A DNA stretch of 64,000 bases, taken from the NCBI GenBank assembly GCA_052148435.1, contig JBKQIF010000097.1, positions 1 to 64,000 on the forward strand, given 5' to 3'. Under the pieces are notes generated by a model. That model was not told where the DNA came from, ran no database searches, and saw only the letters and a list, made by a program, of their open reading frames with translations. The stretch is from JBEKYD01 sp052148435 (lineage in GTDB: Bacteria > Acidobacteriota > Terriglobia > Bryobacterales > Bryobacteraceae). Numbering within the stretch: the first letter of the stretch is position 1; each line of letters opens with the position of its first letter. Shown in pieces: positions 41,542-49,862 of the stretch. The position numbers and the translations under genes are program-made.

Positions 41542-42409
41542 CTCCGGCCCGACTGTCTCGGGTCCTGGTTTTCCGCTACGCTGTATAAACTCAGCCGAAA
41601 ACCCGGCGCAGGGGTTACTTTCCCTGGCCCCGCGATAATTGACGAGCTACAAGCCGCCAAGGGCTCACGTCAGGCTGTCCACTTCAACCTGGCTCGTCTC
41701 GCAGGCTTTACAAATGTAGCTTCTGTGGCTCCAGTGAGAGCAAATTAGCCAATTGAATAGGCGGGTTGAGTCAATAGTCTTTGAATCGCTCAATGCTCCT
41801 GGATTTTTCAACGACGGCGACGTCTCACGGGTCCACCAATGATCGACAACGAATCACAGAGCACCGTCGGCCCTACGCCCTTTATCTTTATGGATTCTAC
41901 AAGGACGCGAACCAGACCTCCCCGGCACAGCACGGTCTTCCTCAGATCGGCGCAGATCCGATGTTGCATCCCCTCGCTCGTTGCGAGGACAATCTCAGTT
42001 CTTCGACTTCCCAGTACGATGGCTACCGTCGGCCGAAGAAACGGTGCAACCGTGTTATTCAGCCACCTTGTAAGCTTCTGTTCGGAAATCCTGATAACGC
42101 GTCCCTCGATCGAAACAAGTGGTGGGCTCACCGTTGCCGGTTTCGGAACAACCTTTGGCATCTCATTCCTCGGCTTTTGGATGCATCCAAAACCGTCTGC
42201 TCCCGGCTGAATTTCAGCGCTGTTCAGCCGCATCGCGTAGCACCCATGCACCTCCCAAGGGGAACCGTCACCAGCTCAAGCAAAACGAAGTCGCCGTACC
42301 CATTGGAGTGAGCCAGGACCCACTCTTTGCAGTCTTGGCAGCGTACCCGATAGTTCAACCGCTGTTTCGTGAGCATCACTGTCCCGAACATAGCGAAATG
42401 CATCCGGCA
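41542..42409. other. Low-coding, less GC-rich stretch
   Basis: I find no convincing gene in 41542-42409. Two overlapping frames on opposite strands (plus 41781-42311, minus 41808-42251) are both open, and neither has a recognisable domain or a good start. Base composition is visibly less GC-rich than the neighbours, and the DUF433/DUF5615 remnant abuts its right edge. It is likely the scar of an insertion or deletion. A 29-nt dispersed repeat lies at 41658-41686. Confidence 0.5.
41658..41686 (+). repeat. 29-nt repeat shared with 51231-51260
   Basis: CAAGGGCTCACGTCAGGCTG begins this 29-nt stretch; the copy at 51231 differs at two positions. Both copies lie next to a toxin-antitoxin module. 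Confidence 0.7.
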
Positions 42410-42532
42410 TCACAAGCGGACCTCTCTTTGTGATCGCTTCACACTCTTATTCCTTTGAAGTTCGGCGACCTCGTGGGCGGCGAGGTGGAGGCGCAATCTT
42501 TGCGGCAAGTTTTCATCGAGCAGAACCCGCAT
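42410..42532 (-). pseudogene. Truncated DUF5615 (PIN-like) toxin
   Basis: Immediately after the DUF433 gene, an ATG at 42532 opens MRVLLDENLPQRLRLHLAAH and goes on EVAELQR before leaving the family pattern and stopping at 42410 after 40 residues. The beginning is that of the DUF5615 toxin family (compare MRILFDQGVPRGLAASLRGH at 50681), but the conserved middle and C-terminal blocks seen in the intact copy are absent. The break sits at the edge of the low-GC stretch, which suggests a deletion or insertion removed the rest. Confidence 0.75.
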
Positions 42533-42535
42533 CGA

Positions 42536-42772
42536 TCACTTCCCGGATTCGGCGCTCTGCGCGATGAAATCCAGAAGCTCGGCAATCTGCCCGGCCCCAA
42601 CCGTGGGAAACTCCTGCGACAGCTCCGAGATGCTCAATTCACTCATGTTGCGCAGAATGGCGGTGACCGGTACGCGTGTGCCCCGAAAAACCCAAGCGCC
42701 GCCCTGCGTGTCCGGCTTGCTTTCCAAAACGGAGCAGCGTGACCAATCGATCAACGTCGTCGCGGTTGCCAT
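42536..42772 (-). CDS. DUF433 antitoxin with broken toxin partner
   Basis: 78 residues with GGGAGGAAA right before the ATG. The DUF433 pattern is seen: DWSRCSVLESKPDTQGGAWV, FRGTRVPVTAILRNM, and a C-terminal helix (AGQIAELLDFIAQSAES). DUF433 proteins are VapB-type antitoxins paired with DUF5615 toxins, and the paralogue at 50434-50697 has an intact partner. Here only the first 20-odd residues of the toxin remain (42410-42532). Confidence 0.88.
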   Translation of the reverse strand: MATATTLIDWSRCSVLESKPDTQGGAWVFRGTRVPVTAILRNMSELSISELSQEFPTVGAGQIAELLDFIAQSAESGK

Positions 42773-43387
42773 TTTCCTCCCGCCCTCCCAATCCGATCCT
42801 AGCCTAAGTCGCCGCCGGCGCCAAGCTGGGCCGGAAGTCCAACACCAACCTTCGCAAAGGAGCGCTGACGGCCGTCGTCCGCCGGGCAGAAAGCGGAACA
42901 GCCTGAACTGCACTGTTCTCATGTAAGGAGAGACGGCCTGACGCGAAGTCCCAGTCACGAAACTTTCCAAATTATTTCAGGCCTCGAAATCCTTTCCTCC
43001 CACCGCCTCGTCTCTGCCGCATTGCTCACCGTCCCAGTCGTCGTGCTACATCTCGAAATGGGGAGCCGCTATCGTCTGATAGCGCTCCCGGGAGCGAACC
43101 CAAATCCAAAATACCGAACGAAGCCAATTTTCCACTCAACAAAAAGAAACAAAGTAACTTACTCCGCTCTGTACGAATCCATTTCGGACCCTTCCCCGAA
43201 CCCAAATTCGGGGATTTCGATCAGCTCTGGAAGGCGCACAAAAATGCACAAACGCGCACAAATCGCCGACCTCGGCAATACCAGCCCCGTCCGCCCGCGC
43301 CCGTCTTTCGCCGCCGCGCCACGGCTCCCCTTCCGAACCGGAAATCCCCTCTGCCGCGTGTTACCCTCAGTTTTTCGTTAGGCTCTT
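42773..43387. other. 615-bp gap upstream of pgk
   Basis: No convincing gene. A plus-strand frame at 43022-43381 is open but has no domain and odd composition. A perfect 14-bp palindrome CGCTCCCGGGAGCG lies at 43083-43096. The pgk promoter should lie in the right part, but I cannot place it with confidence. Confidence 0.45.
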
Positions 43388-44563
43388 ATGTCTTACCTTT
43401 CTATTCGCGATCTCGATCTGAACGGCAAACGCGTTTTCATTCGGGTGGATTTCAATGTTCCGCTGATCAAAAACGATCGCGGAGAAATGGAAATCTCCAG
43501 CGACAAGCGCATCAAGGCGTCGCTGCCAACCATTCAATATGCGCTGGAACACGGCGCCGGCCTGGTTCTGGCTTCGCACCTGGGGCGTCCCAAGGGAAAA
43601 CCCAACCCGGAAATGAGTCTCCAGCCGGTGGCTACGCGGCTGGCCGAACTGTTGGGCCGTCCGGTGGCGATGGCGCCCGATTGCGTAGGTCCGGAAGTGG
43701 CGGCGATGCTGCCCGCGCCGGGCCAGGTTCTGCTGCTCGAGAACCTGCGTTTCCACCCCCAGGAAGAAAAGAACGATCCGGAATTCTCGAAACAGCTCGC
43801 CGCGCTGTGCGACGTTTACGTGAACGACGCCTTCGGCTCGGCCCACCGCGCCCACGCCTCCACTGAAGGCATGGTCCCGTTTGTGGCTACCGCCGCGGCG
43901 GGCCTGTTGATGGAGCAGGAGCTGAAGTACCTGGGCATGGCCACGCGCAACCCGGCCCGCCCCTGCGTGGCCATTCTGGGCGGCGCCAAGGTTTCCGACA
44001 AGATCGAAGTCATCGAAAACCTGGGCAAGATCGTGGACAGACTTCTCATCGGCGGCGCCATGGCTTATACCTTCCTGAAGGCCCAGGGCCTGCCTGTCGG
44101 CAAATCGCTGGTGGAAAACGACAAGCTCGAGCTGGCTCGCAGCCTGATGGCCAGCCTGGGAGCCAAACTGCTGCTGCCGCTCGACCACGTGGTGGTTTCC
44201 GAAATCGCCGCGGGCGCGCCCCACGAAACCGTGGACACCATCCCGGACGGCAAGATCGCGGTGGATATCGGTCCCAAGACCATCGCGGAATACGCCCAGG
44301 TGATCGCCTCCGCCAAGACCGTGATCTGGAACGGTCCCATGGGCATTTTCGAAAAGCCGCCTTTCGACACGGGCACCGTGGCGCTGGCTAAAGCCGTGGC
44401 CGAATCCGGCGCAACGTCGGTGGTAGGCGGCGGCGATTCGGAAAAGGCCATCAAAGCCGCCGGCGTCACCGGCAAGATCAGCCACGTTTCCACCGGCGGC
44501 GGCGCCTCGCTGGAATTCCTGGCCGGCATCGAACTTCCCGGCGTCAAAGCTCTCGAACGCTGA
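43388..44563 (+). CDS. pgk: Phosphoglycerate kinase
   Basis: 391 residues, the standard bacterial length. It makes ATP and 3-phosphoglycerate from 1,3-bisphosphoglycerate in glycolysis, reversibly. Signature N-terminus GKRVFIRVDFNVPL, substrate arginine region LASHLGRPKGK, VYVNDAFGSAHRAHAS, the nucleotide loop PCVAILGGAKVSDKI, VIWNGPMGIFE, and VVGGGDSEKAI with STGGGASLEFLAG at the end. gap and tpi, which often adjoin pgk, are absent. It is followed by a dispersed repeat copy and a gene fragment. Confidence 0.98.
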   Translation: MSYLSIRDLDLNGKRVFIRVDFNVPLIKNDRGEMEISSDKRIKASLPTIQYALEHGAGLVLASHLGRPKGKPNPEMSLQPVATRLAELLGRPVAMAPDCVGPEVAAMLPAPGQVLLLENLRFHPQEEKNDPEFSKQLAALCDVYVNDAFGSAHRAHASTEGMVPFVATAAAGLLMEQELKYLGMATRNPARPCVAILGGAKVSDKIEVIENLGKIVDRLLIGGAMAYTFLKAQGLPVGKSLVENDKLELARSLMASLGAKLLLPLDHVVVSEIAAGAPHETVDTIPDGKIAVDIGPKTIAEYAQVIASAKTVIWNGPMGIFEKPPFDTGTVALAKAVAESGATSVVGGGDSEKAIKAAGVTGKISHVSTGGGASLEFLAGIELPGVKALER

Positions 44564-44589
44564 GAGAGTCATTCTGCCCGCTGGAAGAC

Positions 44590-44612
44590 CACAGGCTAAA
44601 GCCTGTGCCACC
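44590..44612. repeat. Copy of the 23-bp repeat
   Basis: Identical to the arm at 12449-12471. It directly follows pgk and may end its transcription through its ACAGGCTAAAGCCTGT palindrome. Confidence 0.85.
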
Positions 44613-44620
44613 GGCTGCCG

Positions 44621-44715
44621 TTTGCGTCTAAAATAAGCAGAACCCGCCATGAAACTTCGCCTTCTTGCGTATAGCTTCTTCGCCGCTGCCGCCTGGGCCC
44701 AGCCCGGCAGCCACC
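44621..44715 (+). pseudogene. 5' fragment of the amidohydrolase gene (duplicate of 59105-59199)
   Basis: 95 bp that match 59105-59199 by eye at over 80 of 95 positions, without gaps. It includes the upstream TAAGCAGAACC-NGCC leader, the ATG (44649) and the signal peptide up to AAAAWAQPGSH. After CAGCCACC homology ends, and the frame stops at 44732. It lies 30 bp upstream of the mazEF promoter. Confidence 0.85.
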
Positions 44716-44744
44716 AGCTTGCGGTTTCTTGAGTTCGTCTTCGC

Positions 44745-44780
44745 TTGACACGCCAAGCGCGCCGGAATAACATTGTTATT
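44745..44780 (+). promoter_or_regulatory. Promoter and operator of mazEF
   Basis: TTGACA (44745-44750), 17 bp, TAACAT (44768-44773). An inverted repeat AATAAC (44766-44771), ATT, GTTATT (44775-44780) overlaps the -10 and ends 3 nt before the mazE ATG. Transcription would start at the end of the repeat, leaving little or no leader. Such repeats are typical operators for MazE-like antitoxins. Confidence 0.7.
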
Positions 44781-44783
44781 ACC

Positions 44784-45047
44784 ATGCGGACTGTACATGT
44801 GAGCATTCGACAGATAGGCAATTCCCGGGGAGTTGTCATCCCCAAGCCGGTGCTTGCACAACTGGGTCTGGACGGCAGGGCGGGCGCGGAAATGACGATC
44901 GAGGATGGTGCACTTGTGTTGCGCAGGCCCGCCAGTCCGGCCCGCACTGGTTGGGCCGAGGCCGCCAGGAGAATCGCCGAGGCTGGTGACGACGAACTCG
45001 TGATGGGCGAATTTGGTAATGCGGACGATCCGGAGTTGGTTTGGTGA
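44784..45047 (+). CDS. mazE: MazE/AbrB-like antitoxin
   Basis: 87 residues. The N-terminal swapped-hairpin AbrB domain reads VSIRQIGNSRGVVIPKPVLA, GAEMTIEDGALVLRRP. The C-terminal part is acidic (AGDDELVMGEFGNADDPELV) and would thread into the toxin. Start at ATG 44784 because the -10 box and operator lie just upstream. The stop overlaps the toxin GTG start. Confidence 0.92.
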   Translation: MRTVHVSIRQIGNSRGVVIPKPVLAQLGLDGRAGAEMTIEDGALVLRRPASPARTGWAEAARRIAEAGDDELVMGEFGNADDPELVW

Positions 45048-45361
45048 CGCGCGGAGAGATCTGGCTCGTCGTTCTGGATCCTACGGTCGGGAGTGAAATC
45101 AGGAAGACCCGCCCGTGTGTGGTGGTGTCCCCGGCCGAAATGCACGATCATCTGCGCACAGTACTCGTCGCGCCCATGACCACGGCGGGTCGCGAGGCGC
45201 CGTTTCGGATCGGCGTCACTCATGGTGGCCGGAAGGGTCTGATCCTGCTCGATCAGGTTCGCGCCGTGGACAAGACCCGGCTGGCGAAGAGACTGGGAGT
45301 AGTCTCGGCAAAGACACTCACCGCCACGTTGAGGACGCTGCAAGAGGTATTCGAACAATGA
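45044..45361 (+). CDS. mazF: MazF/PemK-type endoribonuclease toxin
   Basis: 105 residues. Family features: VTRGEIWLVVLDPTVGSEIR at the start, KTRPCVVVSPAEM with the conserved Arg-Pro, TVLVAPMTT with the catalytic Thr region, GLILLDQVRAVDKTRL, and the terminal helix. MazF toxins cleave mRNA at short motifs and are held by MazE. GTG start overlapping the mazE stop. Confidence 0.95.
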   Translation: MTRGEIWLVVLDPTVGSEIRKTRPCVVVSPAEMHDHLRTVLVAPMTTAGREAPFRIGVTHGGRKGLILLDQVRAVDKTRLAKRLGVVSAKTLTATLRTLQEVFEQ

Positions 45362-45378
45362 GATTCCTCCACTGGGAT

Positions 45379-45406
45379 TGGCTCCCCAGATAGGATTCGA
45401 ACCTGC
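45379..45406 (-). other. tRNA 3'-end-like fragment
   Basis: On the minus strand this reads GCAGGTTCGAATCC followed by TATCTGGGGAGCCA: a T-loop, an acceptor-like strand and CCA. The T stem does not pair fully and no 5' half exists, so this is not a working tRNA. A near copy is at 59022-59049. Possibly an old attachment-site remnant. Confidence 0.45.
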
Positions 45407-45548
45407 ACTTCCGCCGCGGCCCCGGCCAGGCTCAACGTGCACCCACGCTCGGACCTGCTCCCGTGGCTGGTCCCTTCAGCACCGCCCGTTTTGGTGCCGG
45501 CCGTCTGGTGCCGGCCTCCATGGTGAGATAGGCTAGAAGTCTCAGGGC

Positions 45549-47357
45549 ATGATGGTTGGCAGGACGATTTCGCATTACCAGATTCTCGAAAAACTAGGGG
45601 CGGGGGGCATGGGTGAGATTTACAAGGCCCAGGACACCCGGCTGAACCGGTTCGTGGCGATCAAAGCGCTCACCCGAAAGGACTCCGGCGATACGGATCG
45701 GCGACGGCGGTTTATCCAGGAGGCTCAGGCCGCTTCCAGCCTCAACCATCCAAACATCATCACCATCTACGACATCGTCTCGGAGGGCGGCGACGAGTTC
45801 ATGGTGATGGAGTACGTCAACGGCAAGACGCTCGGAGACCTGTTGCCGCCGGGCGGGCTCGGCGTCTCTGCCGCTCTCGCCGACGCGATTCAGATTGCCG
45901 ATGCCCTCGAAGCCGCGCATGCCGCGGGGATCGTCCACCGCGATTTGAAACCGGCCAATATCATGGTGACAGGAACGGGCCTGGTCAAGGTGCTGGATTT
46001 CGGGCTGGCCAAGCTGACCTTTGCGGGCCGTGCTGCTTCCGGGGCGGTTTCCGGCACGGACGAGACCCAGAGCGTGGTAGCGGCGTCGCTGACCACGCAG
46101 GGATCCATTCTTGGCACGGTGAGCTACATGTCGCCCGAGCAGGCCCAGTCCAAACGGGTGGATCGGCGCTCCGACATCTTTTCTTTCGGGCTGGTGCTGT
46201 ACGAAATGGTGACGGGCTCGAAGGCGTTTGCGTCCGATTCGGCAATTTCGACGCTTTCGGCGATCCTGCGCGACGAAGCCCGGCCGATCGCCGAGATCGT
46301 ATCGAATGTGCCGCCCGAACTGGAGCGCGTGGTTTATCGCGCCCTGCGCAAGGACCCCGACGAGCGCTGGCAATCGATGAAAGAGGTCCAGGCGGAGTTG
46401 ATCTCCATCAAGCAGAAGCTGGACTCCGGGACGTTGACGGCCGCGGCGAGGCCGGTATCGCCGCCTGCCAGGAAGAAGCCCGCGGCTGGCTGGGCCGTGG
46501 CGGCACTGGCGGCGCTGGCTCTATGCGGGCTCGCCGGCGGCGGATGGTGGTGGATGACGCGTATCCGCTCGGCGGCGCCGACGGTCGTCCCGATTACACA
46601 GGCTCCCGCGGCAAGCCAGCCGGTGGCTGCCCCGCCGGTTCCTGCCATGCCGCCGGACGTCGTTCTGACCAACCGGGACGTGTTGGATCTGGCCGCGGCC
46701 AGGGTACCCGCCTCCGTCATCATCGGCCACATCCAGGCTCACCCGAATCAATTCGATTTATCCACCGCCGCCATCATCCGCCTCAGCGAAGCAGGTGTAC
46801 CGGGACCGGTGATTGAGGCAATGCACCACGCGAGCGGCGCGGCGAAGCCCAGGCCGGAGGGGCCGGCGCCGGTAGCCGTAACGGCCGCTGCTCCCGCCCC
46901 AGCTTCAACCGTGCCCCCCGCGCCAGCGGAAAAAGGACGCGTCGTCCAGATCCTCGATGGAATTCCGTTCCCCATTTCGCTCGTGGAGGATGTTCCGGCC
47001 GACCCGAAGCCCGGCCAGCCGCTGCGCTTCAAAGCTGCCAAAGATGTGCTGATGGGCGATTCCGTGGTCATCGCGAGCGGCGCGGCCGTCACCGGCGCGA
47101 TTGTGGATGCGGGGAAGAAGAGGTTGATCGGGCGATCCAAACCGACGTTTCGTCTCGCGGATGCCGTGGCGGTTGACGGGTCGCACCTGAAGGTAAGAAG
47201 CGCGCCGGCCCGGCGAGGCGACACCCCGCCGGATCGACCAATGGAGCCGATCGGCGCCGGGAAATCGAAGGACGTTCTTGCCGCCGCCGGCAGCGGCTTC
47301 CTGGCCTATTTCGACGGCGCCCAGACCGTAACCGTGCACGCCGCGCCGGCGCGGTAG
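45549..47357 (+). CDS. Bitopic Ser/Thr protein kinase 3
   Basis: 602 residues. Hanks-type kinase domain: GAGGMGEI, Lys39 (VAIKAL), HRD at 130-132 (HRDLKPANIM), DFG at 150-152, SYMSPEQ. After a linker there is a transmembrane helix (GWAVAALAALALCGLAGGGW) and an outer part with TNRDVLDLAAARVPASVIIG (a repeat-like helical segment of the SHOCT kind), a Pro/Ala stalk and a C-terminal domain (GIPFPISLVEDVPADPKPGQ, IASGAAVTGAIVDAGKKRLI) that resembles in order the outer domain of kinase 2. It lacks the glycine zipper. A direct repeat GGTGCCGGCC at 45493-45502 and 45507-45516 lies upstream. Confidence 0.93.
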   Translation: MMVGRTISHYQILEKLGAGGMGEIYKAQDTRLNRFVAIKALTRKDSGDTDRRRRFIQEAQAASSLNHPNIITIYDIVSEGGDEFMVMEYVNGKTLGDLLPPGGLGVSAALADAIQIADALEAAHAAGIVHRDLKPANIMVTGTGLVKVLDFGLAKLTFAGRAASGAVSGTDETQSVVAASLTTQGSILGTVSYMSPEQAQSKRVDRRSDIFSFGLVLYEMVTGSKAFASDSAISTLSAILRDEARPIAEIVSNVPPELERVVYRALRKDPDERWQSMKEVQAELISIKQKLDSGTLTAAARPVSPPARKKPAAGWAVAALAALALCGLAGGGWWWMTRIRSAAPTVVPITQAPAASQPVAAPPVPAMPPDVVLTNRDVLDLAAARVPASVIIGHIQAHPNQFDLSTAAIIRLSEAGVPGPVIEAMHHASGAAKPRPEGPAPVAVTAAAPAPASTVPPAPAEKGRVVQILDGIPFPISLVEDVPADPKPGQPLRFKAAKDVLMGDSVVIASGAAVTGAIVDAGKKRLIGRSKPTFRLADAVAVDGSHLKVRSAPARRGDTPPDRPMEPIGAGKSKDVLAAAGSGFLAYFDGAQTVTVHAAPAR

Positions 47358-47373
47358 GTCTTGACAAGCGGCG

Positions 47374-48399
47374 CTACCGCTCGAGATCGCCGTTTTCGAC
47401 GACCCCTGGCTCGTCGAGGAGTTGGATGGACGTCGCCGGACCAAGGTCGGGATCCTTCCACGACGAGAGAGCCCAGACAACTTTCTTGTCGCGCGTCACC
47501 TCGAAGATCTGCACCGTGCCGGCCCACTCTTCCGTCTTGTTGTTTCCCGCGCACCAATTGGAGACGACCGTATTGCCGTTGGCCAGCCGAATCGCGGTCT
47601 GCGTATTAAAGAGGTTGATATTGGGAACGTCGGCCTGGGTAAGTTCCCAGACCATCTCTCCCTTCGCATTGACCTCGCGCACGTAGCGTTGCGCATCTCC
47701 GGAGATGAGTGTGTTGCCGTTCTTCAAGCGGAGCGCTTGCCAGGCGGACTTGGCCGCCACGCTCCACACCACCTTGCCATCCATGTCGTATTCCACGACC
47801 TTTCCCTCGCTCATGTGCGGGACCAGGATCGTCCCCGCCCTGGTCATTCGAATGTGCCGAAACTGACCGTGCGTTCCGGTGATTGTCGTGGGTATCGGTA
47901 TTTCTTTCTCGGTCTTGCCGGTCGCGGTGTTAATGATCATCGCCTTGGCCGGATTCCCGTTCCGCATGATCAGCACGCGGTCCTTCCCGGCATACTGTAT
48001 CGAATGCACCTCGGTTCCGGGAGGCGCCTCGTAGTTCCAGACCAGTTCCTTCCGCGGGTTGACTTCTCCCGCGCCGGACATCCGCGAGAAGATGATGTTC
48101 CCATTGGAAAGCAGGGTGGCGTCGTCGAACTCCTGAATGCGATTGGTCTCGGTTCTTAATGGAATGGAGTATTGCCAGACCACCTTGCCGCCCCGCACGA
48201 TGAATATGGACTGTTGCAGAGGCTTGCGGGTGTCCCATTCCCCGGCATACAGGAACGGGTGCTGCGCGGGCCCGTTACCGGGCAGAGCGGATGGCGCTTC
48301 GGCGGCGGCTTGCGCGGGCGTGCCTTCCGAGGAGGCAACTACCGCCGACGTGGCGCCGGCTGCCAGCAGAGCCAGAGCCAGGCCGGTATGCTTCATCAT
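47374..48399 (-). CDS. Exported beta-propeller (PQQ-repeat/arylsulfotransferase-like) protein
   Basis: 341 residues with a signal peptide (HTGLALALLAAGATSAVVA). The rest is repeated 'GKVVWxY' and 'LLSNGNIIFS', 'RLKNGNTLISG', 'RLANGNTVVSN' units of a beta-propeller as seen in PQQ-like and arylsulfotransferase-like domains. No heme or PQQ ligand is apparent. Start at ATG 48399 with AGGAAGAG ahead. Convergent with kinase 3 with only 16 bp between. It may recognise a polymer or act as a scaffold; function unknown. Confidence 0.8.
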   Translation of the reverse strand: MMKHTGLALALLAAGATSAVVASSEGTPAQAAAEAPSALPGNGPAQHPFLYAGEWDTRKPLQQSIFIVRGGKVVWQYSIPLRTETNRIQEFDDATLLSNGNIIFSRMSGAGEVNPRKELVWNYEAPPGTEVHSIQYAGKDRVLIMRNGNPAKAMIINTATGKTEKEIPIPTTITGTHGQFRHIRMTRAGTILVPHMSEGKVVEYDMDGKVVWSVAAKSAWQALRLKNGNTLISGDAQRYVREVNAKGEMVWELTQADVPNINLFNTQTAIRLANGNTVVSNWCAGNNKTEEWAGTVQIFEVTRDKKVVWALSSWKDPDLGPATSIQLLDEPGVVENGDLER

Positions 48400-48510
48400 G
48401 TCGATTCTCTTCCTTTTATTCCGCAACGTGTCGGGATACCGTTGGCTGACGGGCGCGGCTCCGATCGGAGCGGTGGCTTCGAAATACGAAATCGCGTTGG
48501 TGAACGGTTC

Positions 48511-49698
48511 CTAGGCGAACAGGGCCTGCGCGCGCATCAGGCGCTCCGCGACGTGGACGCCGTTGGGGCATCGCACCTGGCAGGACGCGCAATCGCGGCA
48601 GCGCACGGCGCGCGCCTCTTCCGGCAGCGCCAGGAAGTGCTCCCGGCCAAGAGCGAACTGCCCGTAGAAATCCGCGTAGGACAGATAACGGATGGTCTCC
48701 GGAACCGGCACGCCTTTGGGGCACTGGCCGCTGCACTGATCGCACATGCGGCAGTATAACGGGCGAATGTCCTCGTCGATCCGGGCCAGCAATTTCTCGT
48801 CCGCCGCGGTGAACGGCTCCGACATGGCCCGGAAATTCATCTCCAGTTGGTCGATATCGGTCATGCTGGGAATCGTGGTGGCAAAGCGCTGGTCGCGCAG
48901 GACCCATTTCAGCGCCGCCAGCGGCCCACCCGGTTTCGTCACGCGGTCCATGCGGTCGGCCCGGAACCCGGGCACGTCCTGGAACCCGCCCACGCGGCTG
49001 GCGGGCGCCATCACCTTCATTGCCACCAGACCGATGCCGGCGTCGGCCAGCCTCTTGTAGGCGGGGTCGTTCCCCGCGCCCACGGTGAAGTTATAGGTGC
49101 TCAGCAGGACCTCGAACTTCCCCACCGCCAGGACGCGGTCCACAATGGCGAGGGGCTTGTGGGTGCTGATGCCGATGTGGCGGATCTTCCCCTGTTTCCT
49201 GGCGTTCTCCCAGACCGTGACCAGTTCGTCGGGAATATCCGCGACGGTATCCCTGGAGTGCATGTACCAGATGTCCAGGTGGTCCGTGCCCAGCTCTTTA
49301 AGGCTGGTGTCGAGCTGCGCCACCGCTTCCGAGGCGGTCTTCGCCTCGGATTTGCTCGAGAGCACGATCTTGTCGCGCGACCCCTTCAGGGCGGCTCCCA
49401 CCATGCGCTCGTTGTTGCCCGACTGGTACCCGCGCGCGGTGTCGAAATAGGTAATGCCCATGTCGACCGCCCGGGAAATCACGCTGGAATCGGACGTAAT
49501 CATGCACCCGTAACCGACCGTCGAGACCTTGAGCCCGGTCTTGCCCAGCGTCCGGTAGCGGGCCGCCGCGGCTCCCGGCGATGCGGGTTTGGACGCTTGT
49601 GCGGGATGCGCCTGGGACGCCGGAGCGTCGGCCATGGCGGCAACCGGAAGGCTCAGCCCGGCCACAAGGAAGTTTCTACGCGAGGAATCAGTCGTCAT
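48511..49698 (-). CDS. Tat-exported aldo-keto reductase with two [4Fe-4S] motifs
   Basis: 395 residues. A twin-arginine signal (SRRNFLVAGLSLPVAAMA) starts the protein. The aldo-keto reductase barrel has the tetrad Asp86, Tyr91, Lys116 and His147 (YFDTARGYQ, LSSKSEA, WYMHSRD). The C-terminal 70 residues carry two Cys clusters, CRMCDQCSGQCPKG and CRDCASCQVRCPNG, which fit ferredoxin-like iron-sulfur sites. This combination occurs in a group of AKR-ferredoxin proteins. The iron-sulfur sites suggest electron supply other than NADPH. Start at ATG 49698. Divergent from the DUF4160 module. Confidence 0.9.
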   Translation of the reverse strand: MTTDSSRRNFLVAGLSLPVAAMADAPASQAHPAQASKPASPGAAAARYRTLGKTGLKVSTVGYGCMITSDSSVISRAVDMGITYFDTARGYQSGNNERMVGAALKGSRDKIVLSSKSEAKTASEAVAQLDTSLKELGTDHLDIWYMHSRDTVADIPDELVTVWENARKQGKIRHIGISTHKPLAIVDRVLAVGKFEVLLSTYNFTVGAGNDPAYKRLADAGIGLVAMKVMAPASRVGGFQDVPGFRADRMDRVTKPGGPLAALKWVLRDQRFATTIPSMTDIDQLEMNFRAMSEPFTAADEKLLARIDEDIRPLYCRMCDQCSGQCPKGVPVPETIRYLSYADFYGQFALGREHFLALPEEARAVRCRDCASCQVRCPNGVHVAERLMRAQALFA

Positions 49699-49862
49699 GG
49701 TTGTTCTCGGAAGCCGGGGATTTATTATTTCGGATATCCGGCTCTTATTCAGTCTACACCCAGGCGCTGTCCTACGGGGGTCGTCCAGCGGACGATTTCC
49801 CCACAGGCGCTGTCTCCTGCGCGTAGCACTGCTTTGTCTGCGGTGCGTGTAAACTGGAAGCG

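Noticed and set aside
41709..41756. Short zinc-finger-like string KCSFCGSSES similar to the ClpX N-terminus
   Set aside because: Only about 15 codons, no second Cys pair and no start; chance or a tiny relic.
41781..42311. Plus-strand frame of 176 codons (and its minus-strand rival at 41808-42251)
   Set aside because: They overlap on opposite strands, neither has a domain, signal or good start. Left as unexplained sequence.
43022..43381. 119-codon plus-strand frame upstream of pgk
   Set aside because: Composition unlike neighbours and no family features; it ends 7 bp before pgk but shows no ribosome site.
45379..45406. A real tRNA on the minus strand
   Set aside because: Only the 3' end is present; no anticodon arm or acceptor 5' strand can be found in the flanking bases.
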